NCBI GenBank assembly: GCA_907163375.1
Contig: CAJQUW010004580.1
Span: forward strand, 496,001 to 560,000
Source of the DNA: Prostheceraeus crozeri
Taxonomy: Eukaryota > Platyhelminthes > Polycladida > Euryleptidae
Reading direction: 5' to 3'
Length of the DNA stretch: 64,000 bases
The translations under genes were made by a program, and so were the position numbers. This document shows, piece after piece, positions 19,458-28,329 of the stretch. The notes under the pieces were generated by a model. The model searched no databases, was not told where the DNA came from, and was given only the letters and a program-made list of their open reading frames with translations. Position 1 is the first letter of the stretch, and each line of letters begins with the position of its first letter.

Positions 19458-21569
19458 TTACTGGTGCCGTGAATTATACCTTATTACACAGTCCAAGAGA
19501 CGAGTTTTGAATTTGTCATGATTATAGCCAACTTTTCCACACGATAGCCACAATCGATCAAAATCGGAGTGCACAGCTTCTGACGCTTGTTCGCTAAAAT
19601 GTGCCAAACTGCACTTCTTAAGCTTGCAAAATTGAACCAAGTGTACGAACACTATGTGAACTGCTGTAGTCACGTTTATTCCAGTCTGTAAGCATGCGTT
19701 CTGAAAGTTTTTGATAGATTCTTCAAAATCTGGGTAAAGAATTTTACCGAAACATTGATTGACAACAACATCGAACGCAGAAAGCAATTTTGCGAACTGG
19801 TCAATCAACGATGTGTGTTGTGGAGAACTATGTCCGACATCTCTCAGACTATCAACACGTTTCAACAGTCTGCGGAACATGTTGCCAGTAAACTCACCAC
19901 CGTGAATTTTTGGCTGAACGATCCCGATCTTTTCCAGCCATTCACATGCGATGTTGGGAGCTGCAGACTGCAATTCTTTGAAGATTTTGTTCACTACTCG
20001 GAGTAAGAGGTGGAGCTCCGGGGGAGGGACTGTCTGGATTAACATATCACTGTCCTCTCCTTGAATCATTGGATCGTACACGCAGCTCTTGAAATCTTTG
20101 GCAGATGCTTTGTCATTATACAACCTCCTGGTTTTAGAAAATTCCTCGGCCAGTTGCTTGACACGGCCGATCGTCCTCATGTGATAAGTCTTAAATTTCG
20201 TCAGATCAGAAAATTCTGATTTTGGACACTCACAATAAACACAAGGAAAGCTGCATGAGTGGGATTGCAGTCCACACAAAATGTTTGCCATCTTCAGGTC
20301 AACGGCGCAAACGTAGTAGAAGTCTACTTGATCTACTTGCAACTTATCGAGAATAAGACGAATATTTGCATACGTCTCCTTCACGTTGTATGCAACGGCA
20401 ACAATTACAAGTTTCTTAACACTTGTGTCAAGCATTACTCTATTGATCAATTTTTTCGCATTCTCCTTTGGATCCTTAGAGATGATATTCAGGCAAAACT
20501 TCAGGCAATTTCCACCACTGTCGATTCCCATTTTTATTGTTACTGCGCTTTTATCAACTTGCCTTTTTTCACAAAAGAAGGTGACGAGATCTTCGATGTT
20601 GGTGCAATAAACTAGATGACTTGGCATATATTCATCACCACTCCCGGTTACAGTGCACTCAAAATCACATGAGATGCAATCGAAGTAGCCGGCGCAATCA
20701 CTATCCCTATCTCGAAGCTTTGGGCCAATATTCGACTCCACTGAGGTGCGACCAAGAACACTTCTAACAAAAGGCACAAATTTGCGTCGAATTTCATTAT
20801 TCGACGATGATGTCGCATTTTGTAGCTTGGAAATGTCAGTTAGACTGAATTGGGGTGAAGGGGTCGTTGGAGATTTCAAATAAACTTTGAGACGCTTTGG
20901 CCCACCAGAATACAATTCGTAGGAGTCACTGGTGCTCGCAAAATCCTTAACAATGCCAGCTGCGATCACTTCCTGGGTATTTTTACCAGTTGAATTTATC
21001 ATCTCAATGATGTTACTTCTCAATGTTTTTGTATTGCATTTATGGGAAATTCCTTTTCCGAATTCCGATTTGCATTCGTTGCATATGGTGATAGGCGCAC
21101 TAGAAACTTTCTCTTTGATTGATGGGCGACCTTTCTTGTATTGTGATAATCTCAGATTTCCAGAAGTGCGAGCAATGTCACATAATTCACAGTTGCACAT
21201 CGGAATTGGATTCAATCTTGTCGAAGTCAGTATGGGTGAAATGTCCATATAGTCATAAGGCTCTGGCAGAATATCAGTAGCTTTCTTGCCACAACTGATG
21301 TTCAATAAATCATTTCGGCACTTGCTGCAAATTCCATGAGGAAATCTTGAATCGTTAGCATCGTAATACTCTTGAAAATATCTTATAATTCTTTCTTCTA
21401 TAACATTCGTTACGTCATACCTTGCTTTGCCAAAACAAACAGCACAAACTTTTTTTCTATTTTGTTGATGACTCAACGCCAGTTGACTGTGCGACATCGT
21501 GCGTACGTAGCATCTGAATATACACGTTATGTTATATGATATAAGTCGTGAATAATCAAAATCATGCAA
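19458..21569 (-). CDS. RAG1/Transib-like transposase, 703 residues, intact
   Basis: The N-terminal half is cysteine-rich: CAVCFGKA with CSKCRNDL (41-87), CNCELC (125-130) and CNECKSEFGKGISHKC (163-178). The C-terminal half matches the RAG1/Transib core. D350 lies in KMGIDSGGNCLKF; D424 is followed after 18 residues by C443-x2-C446, the spacing from D708 to C727/C730 in RAG1; GGEFTGNMFRRLL resembles the GNFARKL motif; H638 and H643 match the H937/H942 zinc pair; E664 in SEQASEAVHSDF is 21 residues on, against 20 in RAG1. TVPPPELHLLL resembles TVPSIDALHCD. It would cut DNA at the long inverted repeats. MSHSQ at residue 25 is an alternative start. Chapaev or N-RAG-TP relatives share this fold, so the exact family is open. 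Confidence 0.85.
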   Translation of the reverse strand: MHDFDYSRLISYNITCIFRCYVRTMSHSQLALSHQQNRKKVCAVCFGKARYDVTNVIEERIIRYFQEYYDANDSRFPHGICSKCRNDLLNISCGKKATDILPEPYDYMDISPILTSTRLNPIPMCNCELCDIARTSGNLRLSQYKKGRPSIKEKVSSAPITICNECKSEFGKGISHKCNTKTLRSNIIEMINSTGKNTQEVIAAGIVKDFASTSDSYELYSGGPKRLKVYLKSPTTPSPQFSLTDISKLQNATSSSNNEIRRKFVPFVRSVLGRTSVESNIGPKLRDRDSDCAGYFDCISCDFECTVTGSGDEYMPSHLVYCTNIEDLVTFFCEKRQVDKSAVTIKMGIDSGGNCLKFCLNIISKDPKENAKKLINRVMLDTSVKKLVIVAVAYNVKETYANIRLILDKLQVDQVDFYYVCAVDLKMANILCGLQSHSCSFPCVYCECPKSEFSDLTKFKTYHMRTIGRVKQLAEEFSKTRRLYNDKASAKDFKSCVYDPMIQGEDSDMLIQTVPPPELHLLLRVVNKIFKELQSAAPNIACEWLEKIGIVQPKIHGGEFTGNMFRRLLKRVDSLRDVGHSSPQHTSLIDQFAKLLSAFDVVVNQCFGKILYPDFEESIKNFQNACLQTGINVTTAVHIVFVHLVQFCKLKKCSLAHFSEQASEAVHSDFDRLWLSCGKVGYNHDKFKTRLLDCVIRYNSRHQ

Positions 21570-21794
21570 CGCTATCTATGAGCTAATTTTACACGAAAAT
21601 CGATACAACACCACATGGATATCTAGGAGTCCATGAACACACTAAACATTATGCTGCTTAACCTTAAATTGCCCAAGCCTACTAGAATAGTGAATAGTGA
21701 ATATTTTTTTGTCCATAAGGTGAGCTTAGGCATCAGATAGATAGAGTACATCGTCCATTTTGCAAAATAAGCTTTGGAACACATAGATATCAGT

Positions 21795-21814
21795 TTGGGT
21801 CATATATGACCCAA
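21795..21814. repeat. perfect 20-bp palindrome, piggyBac 2 left side
   Basis: TTGGGTCATATATGACCCAA is self-complementary and lies 134 bp from the left end. An identical copy is near the other end. A binding site for transposase cysteine-rich domains is the likely role (inference). Confidence 0.75.
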
Positions 21815-22162
21815 TGGACACATCTGGAAGTTTGGGTCATTCATTTCGTATATCGAGTGATGATCAATGATTCACTGTCATAGCAGCAAATATGCATTAT
21901 TTTGTAATATAAGTTACTACATAATCATAAATAATGAAAATTAAAGAATGGTATAAATTAAAAAATAATAACAAAATTCAAAAAATAGTAATAAATACTA
22001 ATATCGTAAAAAAACAAAATTCTTTAGAAAACATTGCTAGTAGTATCCCGTGATTCATTCAAAATACCAGAAATAGCGCTATTCCAATAATGATGACATT
22101 TATTATCCAACACACATGAGTTCGAAAACATGTGATTAGCGGTATTTTCAGAAGAACATCGA

Positions 22163-23842
22163 TCAAATCACGTTGTGAAAAATCTTATAGCAGTTGCTTT
22201 GATCGTTCTTGCCAATACAAAGATGTACATTGCATTTTTCACACCATGTGAATGTTTTCTTTTCGCAATTTGGATTTTTGCATCGGCCCCTAGTCTTGCT
22301 GGTAGGCCAATGGTCCATTCTATCAAGCCGAATGGCTGGAGGAGCAAGACAGACTTGCGGCCCTCCTGGTCTACGCTTTCTTGCTTGTAGCTCGTCAATA
22401 TGTGTATCATGACTTCTACGCTTGGGTCTTTGGCCAGACTTGATGAGGCTATCTGCAACTTCAGCGCTGAAGTTGTACAGAGAAAGTCTCTTCGATTTCG
22501 ATTCTTGAAGCAAATCCATCTCTCTATAATACAATATCCAAGAATTTACGAAAATTGCATCGAGAAAGTAAAGAAAAATTCTGATGTAGTGGCGAGAAAC
22601 ACAATGCATACCAGAGCGATAGAGTGCGATATACCGGTTGAATTCATCCACGTAACCCATGTGTTCATTGTATTCTGCGATGACAGCTGGACACTGAATA
22701 TCGATGTTCTCACCGTGACGTCGATCAAACCTGCGAATTTGTCCGACCGGCTGAGATCCAACATAGTTGCTCAACAAAACAACTGGCTTATTGTCATTCC
22801 ATAACACCGAACTGTAGGTAATCCCATCGCAAAGTGACTGGCGTTCAATAATTGCTCCTCTTTCCATTCGTCTGACATAATGAGCAGAAGGAAATGTCAA
22901 GTTCTTTGCGCGATTTTGACGAAGAGTACCGATGGAGAATATACCTTTCTTCGCCAATGCGACTTGGAGATCTGGAGAATTGAACCAGTTGTCGAAGAAC
23001 ACAACAGAATTCTCGTTTTCAGGAATAATGGACGACAGGCGCATCACTACCTCGCCACTCTTTCCAATTGATGGAACAGTTGAAGTCGTTTCGTTTGACT
23101 TTCCGGAGTAGAATTCAACGTTATGAACGAGTCCCATTTTGCTACACATGGCGTATACTTTGTATCCCCACTTTTTTGGCTTTTTTGGTAGATATTGACG
23201 TAGTCGTGACTTTTTCCCTTTGTAAGGTATCAACTGTTCGTCGATGGAGAACTTTCCATTCATAGGCAACTCATTGCACACAGAATTGAATTGATCAATA
23301 ATCACCTGGAACTTGAAAGTCTTGGGAGAATCAGGTGTTTGGGTATCATTGTCGACGAAATGAAGGAAGCGTTTTATTTCTTCCCATCTATTTCTGGACA
23401 TGTGATCTGCGACATGTGGCACTCGGGTTCTCCCCATCCAATATTGTCTTACATGCGGGAGTTTGATCAGTGACATCCACTTGGTAACTCCTAGCCAAAT
23501 GCGAAGTTGATATGGGGTCAAGGAAAAGGTAGAGTTCACGTCCTTCTGATGTGCATAGAGCGACGATTGATCACATATCAACCGAAGAAAATAATCCGTG
23601 AAATAATCAAGAACATATTCGATTGGACTCCGTACATTTGTAGGTACGTATTTCTCTCCTAACCATTCTCTTTGACTCAGTCTAGACTGTCTATTCCGCC
23701 AACGCCATTCGTGGATCGTTTCGCTTTCACTGTTGTCAACATCGTCACTATTTGACGAGTTTTCACTATCAGTGTCAGGTTCAGAACTGGCGTTATCAGT
23801 CTCATGGTCACTAGATGACTCCTCTTCAGAGTCGCTAAAATC
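22163..23842 (-). CDS. piggyBac 2 transposase, catalytic and C-terminal part
   Basis: The frame is open from the stop at 23843-23845 down to 22163. An acidic serine-rich stretch and EWLGEKYVP lead into the catalytic part: FSIDEQLIPYKGKKSRLRQYLP (first aspartate), KWGYKVYAMCS, SVVFFDNWFNSPDL (second) and HMGYVDEFNRYIALYR (third). The C-terminal cysteine-rich domain is CKNPNCEKKTFTWCEKCNVHLC, the zinc cross-brace that binds subterminal palindromes in piggyBac. The first methionine, at 23581, is internal to the domain, so translation should begin upstream in the frame 23843-24805, which is in phase. Confidence 0.92.
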   Translation of the reverse strand, partial: DFSDSEEESSSDHETDNASSEPDTDSENSSNSDDVDNSESETIHEWRWRNRQSRLSQREWLGEKYVPTNVRSPIEYVLDYFTDYFLRLICDQSSLYAHQKDVNSTFSLTPYQLRIWLGVTKWMSLIKLPHVRQYWMGRTRVPHVADHMSRNRWEEIKRFLHFVDNDTQTPDSPKTFKFQVIIDQFNSVCNELPMNGKFSIDEQLIPYKGKKSRLRQYLPKKPKKWGYKVYAMCSKMGLVHNVEFYSGKSNETTSTVPSIGKSGEVVMRLSSIIPENENSVVFFDNWFNSPDLQVALAKKGIFSIGTLRQNRAKNLTFPSAHYVRRMERGAIIERQSLCDGITYSSVLWNDNKPVVLLSNYVGSQPVGQIRRFDRRHGENIDIQCPAVIAEYNEHMGYVDEFNRYIALYRSGMHCVSRHYIRIFLYFLDAIFVNSWILYYREMDLLQESKSKRLSLYNFSAEVADSLIKSGQRPKRRSHDTHIDELQARKRRPGGPQVCLAPPAIRLDRMDHWPTSKTRGRCKNPNCEKKTFTWCEKCNVHLCIGKNDQSNCYKIFHNVI

Positions 23843-24805
23843 TTAGGTAACAACCACGCGTCGATGTCGAGGTCTGAAATCGTACACTTGACGGTTAGGA
23901 TAACGAAGAAGCACATCGCTTGATGGATTCCTTGATGTCGAAGGCGTAACATGACACGCAGACAAATTGTCATCCGAAGCATGGACAGGCTCAGAGTCAA
24001 TAAAAACAGCTGGTAAGTCACGATCAGTAGACGAATGGTCAGTCGAAGCATGGACAGGCTCAGAGTCAATAGGAACAGCTGGTAAGTCACGATCAGTAGA
24101 CGAATGGTCAGTCGAAGCATGGACAGGCTCAGAGTCAATAGGAACAGCTGGTAAGTCACGATCAGTAGACGAATGGTCAGTCGAAGCATGGACAGGCGCA
24201 GAGTCAATAGGAACAGCTGGTAAGTCACGATCAGTAGACGAATGGTCAGTCGAAGCATGGACAGGCTCAGAGTCAATAGGAACCGCTGGTAAGTCACGAT
24301 CAGTAGACGAACGGTCAGTCGAAGCATGGACAGGCTCAGAGTCAATAGGAACAGCTGGTAAGTCACGATCAGTAGACGAATGGTCAGTCGAAGCATGGAC
24401 AGGCGCAGAGTCAATAGGAACAGCTGGTAAGTCACGATCAGTAGACGAACGGTCAGTCGAAGCATGGACAGGCTCAGAGTCAATAGGAACAGCTGGTAAG
24501 TCACGATCAGTAGACGAATGGTCAGTCGAAGCATGGACAGGCTCAGAGTCAATAGGAACCGCTGGTTCTAATTGCAAGTAATCAGAATTGATGGGAAATT
24601 CCATTTGATCGATGTCGAATTTCACTACCATTTTAGTTCCCGCTCTTCGTACAACGTGTCCATAAATTCTCGAGTCTCTCCAATTTCCACCGAATATGGC
24701 GAAGGACCACCTGTGACCCTCCTGGGCCCGTGGTTCATCACATCGCCATGCTTCGGTGGACACTCTAGATCCGATCCTAATTCTCTTTTCCATGAACGGA
24801 CGCAA
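23843..24805 (-). CDS. piggyBac 2 N-terminal region with 23-residue repeats
   Basis: It starts MRPFMEKRIRIGSRVSTEAW, followed by a compact region (FAIFGGNWRDSRIYGHVVRR ... KMVVKFDIDQMEF) that looks like a Tudor-type barrel found at the N-terminus of some piggyBac proteins. Eight full and one partial copies of a 23-residue acidic repeat follow (LPAVPIDSEPVHASTDHSS then TDRD). The frame ends at TAA (23843-23845) and then continues in phase into the catalytic part, so a single stop separates the two. That stop may be a mutation, or may be spliced out if a short intron exists; no good donor is visible. Confidence 0.8.
   Translation of the reverse strand: MRPFMEKRIRIGSRVSTEAWRCDEPRAQEGHRWSFAIFGGNWRDSRIYGHVVRRAGTKMVVKFDIDQMEFPINSDYLQLEPAVPIDSEPVHASTDHSSTDRDLPAVPIDSEPVHASTDRSSTDRDLPAVPIDSAPVHASTDHSSTDRDLPAVPIDSEPVHASTDRSSTDRDLPAVPIDSEPVHASTDHSSTDRDLPAVPIDSAPVHASTDHSSTDRDLPAVPIDSEPVHASTDHSSTDRDLPAVPIDSEPVHASTDHSSTDRDLPAVFIDSEPVHASDDNLSACHVTPSTSRNPSSDVLLRYPNRQVYDFRPRHRRVVVT
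23985..24570. repeat. 69-bp coding minisatellite, about 8.5 copies
   Basis: Units begin near GCATGGACAGGCTCAGAGTC and repeat every 69 bp with very few changes (GGCTC/GGCGC, CGAATGG/CGAACGG). Because 69 is a multiple of three, several frames on both strands stay open across the array; only the minus frame joined to the piggyBac transposase is supported. Confidence 0.92.
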
Positions 24806-25063
24806 GGCACGTTGATGACTTTGTGGCAGTACACTGTGTATCTATTTATGTCACAGATAAGATCTATGCACCGAATTGTCGCTTTCTCGAGCTCTGATTG
24901 GATGAAAGGATTTTATTATTCGCCTGATTGTCAAGAATTGGGGACAACTTGCGTCCTTAATATTCTTGGAATTCTCGTGAGTCATAGTGCTTGCTGTTAT
25001 TCTGCACTTGGGCAATGAAGAATGACTTTCATGTTTCATGACTTGAAGTTCACGAAAAGCCCA

Positions 25064-25083
25064 TTGGGTCATATATGACCCAA
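25064..25083. repeat. perfect 20-bp palindrome, piggyBac 2 right side
   Basis: Second exact copy of TTGGGTCATATATGACCCAA, with a degenerate copy at 25422-25440 close to the right end. Confidence 0.75.
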
Positions 25084-25487
25084 ACCGAAAACGGTAAATA
25101 TTCGCCGGTGTATGACATTGACACTGGTACAAGTTTTTCTAAGTTCATTGAGGGGTTATTGTGCACACGTTGATTTATGCTGATGGTGTATCAATGATAA
25201 ATAGTGCTTTCCTGAAAAGAATTATATAAACCATCTGAAGCATGTGTATTTTTTCTTCATTTTTCAAGTATAATCAAATTCAAGTGCATTTGGAATCTAA
25301 TCAGTAACATAGCGATACAGTTGAATATTGGTTATCGCATCTTAGGGTCATAATTCATATTGAAACATAATTTATATCTTTCATGGTGGTGTCTTGATGG
25401 TAGTGAAATCGAATTTTTCAGTTTGGGTCATATATGCCCAATGGGCCATTTAAGGTTAATGACATTGAATTTAAATAGACATAACTT

Positions 25488-25560
25488 TAATAATAATAAT
25501 AATAATTGTATTTGATTCAAGGAAAACAAATACAGAGCCCAACTAAAGGGCTAACCAGGC
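25488..25560 (-). mobile_element. short LINE 3' end with ATT tail
   Basis: An (AAT)n run at 25488-25507 is followed by TTGTATTTGATTCAAGG and the stretch AACAAATACAGAGCCCAACT. Read on minus this is a LINE 3' untranslated end with an ATT microsatellite tail, comparable to the tail of LINE 1. It lies in the non-coding part of the RAG1-like element. Confidence 0.5.
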
Positions 25561-25771
25561 ATATCATGATAGAAGAGATTTACGATGATAAAGACTGATA
25601 TCTGACAACATTTCTACAGAAAGAATAAAAGATTGGAATTACCATAGCACGTAGTACCTAGCAATCATGCATCATCAGAGCATGTGACTTTTCCAAATTA
25701 TATTCTTCTTCAAATCTCAGTAGCTCAACATTGTGCTTCATGCGTTAGACTACAAATGAAAAGAGAGTTTG

Positions 25772-26108
25772 CATAAATAGTAGGCCTATTTAATTTCTCG
25801 AAATCCTCGGGCCATATGGATATCTATGGCATTGTAGATTCTTACTTTATTCAGATAAAACAATAATAGTGCTTAATTAAGTAAATTGTGCTACGATGGT
25901 ACTGCACTGCCAACTGATTTAGCTTCACATTTGTGAAAATTGTTTTTTTAGTAGTGCAAAAATGGTCATTTCAGGTCAATATCGATATCTATGATTTTTT
26001 CGAAAATAGCTCATAGAGGATTTCGGAGACATATCACACGAGCAACTGTATACCCTAAGGATCTCAAAAATAGCCTGCAATAAGGGGTCACATTTTTAAA
26101 GTTTTAGA
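25772..26108. repeat. right 337-bp terminal inverted repeat
   Basis: Partner of 18717-19053. It ends CACATTTTTAAAGTTTTAGA. Confidence 0.95.
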
Positions 26109-26588
26109 AAGATACAGAAAGAGTTCATCATCATTTTCTAAATTATGAGATGGAGGTCGGTACATGCAGGTAATACATAACAGCTTCTCATTGGTTTCAT
26201 TATCATGAACAACACAAGTGATAGCTTCAACAAAGTTATTTGAGTACATGGAATTACAAACTGATATAAGTTTGCTGGAGATGTAAATGAGCACACCACC
26301 TCCTTTCGCACCAATACGATCACATCTGAACATGTTATAATTTGGAATGAAAAAGAAAGAATTGGGAAGACTACTGTCACACCAAGTCTCCGTTATACAT
26401 ACAATAGTAGGTTTATAGAGCATAACATAAGCACATAAATGAGATACTTTGTTTACAATGGACCGTGCCTTTGTGTAAAAGAAGCTGATTTCTTTACATC
26501 TTGTGTTTGAATGAATAGTCGGATAGTCGGTGAAATAAGTGTTTTGTTGCATGCATAATGAAACAAGATAAGGAGACAATTGATACAT
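26109..26588 (-). pseudogene. LINE 2 ORF2, endonuclease N-terminus
   Basis: FFYTKARSIVNKVSHL, PTIVCITETWCDSSLPNS, RCDRIGAKGGGVLIYISS and CITCMYRPPSHN are the conserved opening boxes of the LINE apurinic endonuclease. The usual start box is S-x-N-A-R-S; here an asparagine position reads lysine (TKARS), which would weaken catalysis. The RAG1-like element interrupts it after DDELFLYL. Confidence 0.85.
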
Positions 26589-26677
26589 TGAGCTACGATA
26601 GACTTTTGTAATAAACTTAAAATAGAGAGAGAGAAGTGGGAGAGCAAACTGCTGTTGTCCTGAAAATCACGGAAAAG

Positions 26678-27460
26678 TCACAAGATCTGGTTTGCAATAT
26701 CAACTTTATCAATAACTTGACCATTGTGGTAAAGCTTTCCGGATCGTATGCCAATGTTGTCGTTATTGCCTGAAGTTCTTCTGAGTTCTTGAGCCTTTTC
26801 TCGCAAGCGCTTCTCCTCTTGTCTCACTAAGTAGCTTGAATCCTTGTTGACATAGATTCTACCAAATGAATCGACAATCCAATCTGTATTTCTCAGGACA
26901 CGCTGGCCGAAAAGAATTTTGTTTCGCTTTTCAATGCTGTAGAAGTCAACTTTCAAGAAACGTCCGCCTCTCTGCTGTGCTATACCAAGCCTTGTACATG
27001 AACTGATTTCGTCTCTGTTAAAGCTCAAATCAACTTGCTTGCAAAGATGTCCTATCTTTTCGATATCGCCTTTCAGTGATAAATTTTCATCTTGTAGGAT
27101 TATTTCACTCTCTGGTATGTTTGTAAAGATAATACAACTGTTTCGTTTCATATTTTCAATTTTTTCGATGAAATACTGCTGCCTTATCACGACTTGCTTT
27201 ATCTTATTAATTTCAACGTCACTTTGAACTTGACTTGACTGAATACATGACAGATTATTCTCCAGTTGAAGAACTCTGGTCGATAGATCATTTATCCTGC
27301 TTACAATACGATCTTCAGATTCCTGCATAAGCGTTCTAATATCCTCAAGCGTGAAGGTAACATGCTGGGATCCCGCTCGAGTGTTGCGTTTTGTTTCTGA
27401 GGTCATATTTAACTCCAAAAAGAATTCACGAAAAAAGATGATTGATATAGATTTGAACAA
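26678..27460 (-). CDS. LINE 2 ORF1 protein
   Basis: A 260-residue open frame upstream of the endonuclease. It has a coiled coil (residues 35-105, including VLQLENNLSCIQSSQVQSDVE), then an RRM-like part (RNSCIIFTNIPES, RDEISSCTRLG, GRFLKVDFYSIEKRNKILFG) and a basic C-terminal region (RQEEKRLREKAQELRRTSG). ORF1 proteins of this shape bind LINE RNA and form trimers. The likely start is MTSETKRNTRAGSQ at residue 19. The frame is unbroken. Confidence 0.8.
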   Translation of the reverse strand: MFKSISIIFFREFFLELNMTSETKRNTRAGSQHVTFTLEDIRTLMQESEDRIVSRINDLSTRVLQLENNLSCIQSSQVQSDVEINKIKQVVIRQQYFIEKIENMKRNSCIIFTNIPESEIILQDENLSLKGDIEKIGHLCKQVDLSFNRDEISSCTRLGIAQQRGGRFLKVDFYSIEKRNKILFGQRVLRNTDWIVDSFGRIYVNKDSSYLVRQEEKRLREKAQELRRTSGNNDNIGIRSGKLYHNGQVIDKVDIANQIL

Positions 27461-27869
27461 GGTTCGTTGAACTTGTTATTGCATTCACGATGGAGACCGA
27501 GTGACTTGTTCGATAGACCACGGTAACAACTGTAGTGTTGATGGCAGTAAGTTCGGAAACCTTGTAGAATTTGTTTGTGACCTAGAAATGGTAGGTAGGT
27601 CAATGTACTGCAGGATGTCTGACCGTGGACGAGTGTTCAGCACACGTTCGATTACACTTATCTGGAGAAATCGCAAATATCCAATTCCTGGGAGAATCAC
27701 TGATCCAAGATGTGAGCGACGACCACCAAAATACTCAGCAAACGACGAGGATGAATATGATATAAAAATTCCGTATGAATGATTATGATGCAGGGCAGAA
27801 AATCGTCGGATGATGATTTTGAAGGTCACAGAGCGAAGACAGACAACCGTCGTGCACAGTGTGAAGGTT

Positions 27870-28269
27870 GGTAGCTCGTGCAAGAGATTCTTTCCATCTT
27901 CTTTCGAATGATATGTGCCAATCTTTACCAGGTAGTCATCTTTGAAGGGTGATTCTTGCTCTGTAAGACGAATGTAAGGATTTAACCATCAATCGCAAAT
28001 CCATTCTATCTTGAGGAAATCCATTGTCGGATGAATACTTCAATGCCTCAACCAAAAGCAAATCTTCTTCATCGATCAATACTCGTCCTCTCCTGCCTCC
28101 AACATGTTGATCTTCTCTACTTAAGGACTCAGGTAATCTTCTGCCATAAGGAACTCCTGAAGATTTTGGACACTATACACTGTTTCACCTGACTGGACTC
28201 GTCCGATGGCTGCTCTCAATGTCTCAACGTTATTAGTGCTACATCTTTTTTTCTTATAATTACGGGGCA
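27870..28269 (-). pseudogene. pogo/jerky-like transposase, N-terminal fragment
   Basis: From 28269 the minus strand reads MPRNYKKKRCSTNNVETLRA and AIGRVQSGETVYSVQNL, a psq-type helix-turn-helix. After a frame change come YGRRLPE, RRGRVLIDEEDLLLVEALKY and, in a further frame, GKDWHISFERRWKESLARA, the CENP-B/Tc5-type second helix domain. At least two frameshifts are present. The catalytic domain is absent. This frame is missed by simple long-frame searches. Confidence 0.7.
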
Positions 28270-28329
28270 TGATTTCAAAGTCCAATAAAGCTCTCTCAAT
28301 GGGCCTAATCCTTTGCTCAAATCTGTAAT

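Larger units (their letters stand above)
21662..25455 (-). mobile_element. piggyBac element 2, nearly intact
   Basis: The ends are CCTTAAATTGCCCA and, from the right, CCTTAAATGGCCCA, flanked by TTAA. The 3794-bp element lies inside the RAG1-like transposon. A 20-bp palindrome TTGGGTCATATATGACCCAA occurs at 21795-21814 and 25064-25083, with a degenerate copy at 25422-25440. The transposase frame is interrupted by one stop only. Confidence 0.93.
21658..25459. repeat. TTAA target duplications of piggyBac 2
   Basis: TTAA stands at 21658-21661 and 25456-25459, directly outside the piggyBac ends. Confidence 0.9.
18717..26108 (-). mobile_element. RAG1/Transib-like DDE transposon with 337-bp ends
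   Basis: Terminal inverted repeats of 337 bp (18717-19053 and 25772-26108) differ at a single position noted (GATCAT versus GACCAT). Between them lie an intact 703-residue transposase on minus and a later piggyBac insertion (21662-25455). Without the piggyBac and one TTAA the element is about 3.6 kb. It sits in LINE 2. No target duplication is seen, and about 75 endonuclease codons are lost at the site, so insertion or later events removed flanking DNA. No RAG2-like kelch gene is present. High TIR identity and the open frame suggest a young copy. Confidence 0.92.
15032..27460 (-). mobile_element. LINE 2 (CR1/L2/Jockey-like), split by two elements
   Basis: Pieces of one LINE lie in the correct order on minus: ORF1 (26678-27460), endonuclease N-terminus (26109-26588), endonuclease end plus reverse transcriptase (16979-18709) and the region downstream of the reverse transcriptase (15032-15390). 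The gaps are filled by the RAG1-like element (18717-26108) and by hAT-2 (15399-16970). About 75 residues of the endonuclease are missing at the RAG1-like insertion point. The 3' end is not clearly marked. Confidence 0.85.

Noticed and set aside
22175-23473. Several plus-strand frames over the piggyBac 2 transposase
   Set aside because: They are antisense shadows of the intact transposase frame.
23967-24581. Plus-strand frame of 204 residues and a second minus frame of 291 residues over the 69-bp array
   Set aside because: The unit length is a multiple of three, so several frames stay open automatically. Only the frame joined to the piggyBac transposase has outside support.
24572-25018. Plus-strand 148-residue frame inside piggyBac 2
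   Set aside because: It lies antisense to the transposase N-terminus and runs into non-coding end sequence.
19458-26108. RAG2-like partner in the RAG1-like element
   Set aside because: No kelch-type repeat frame was seen in the parts of the element outside piggyBac 2.
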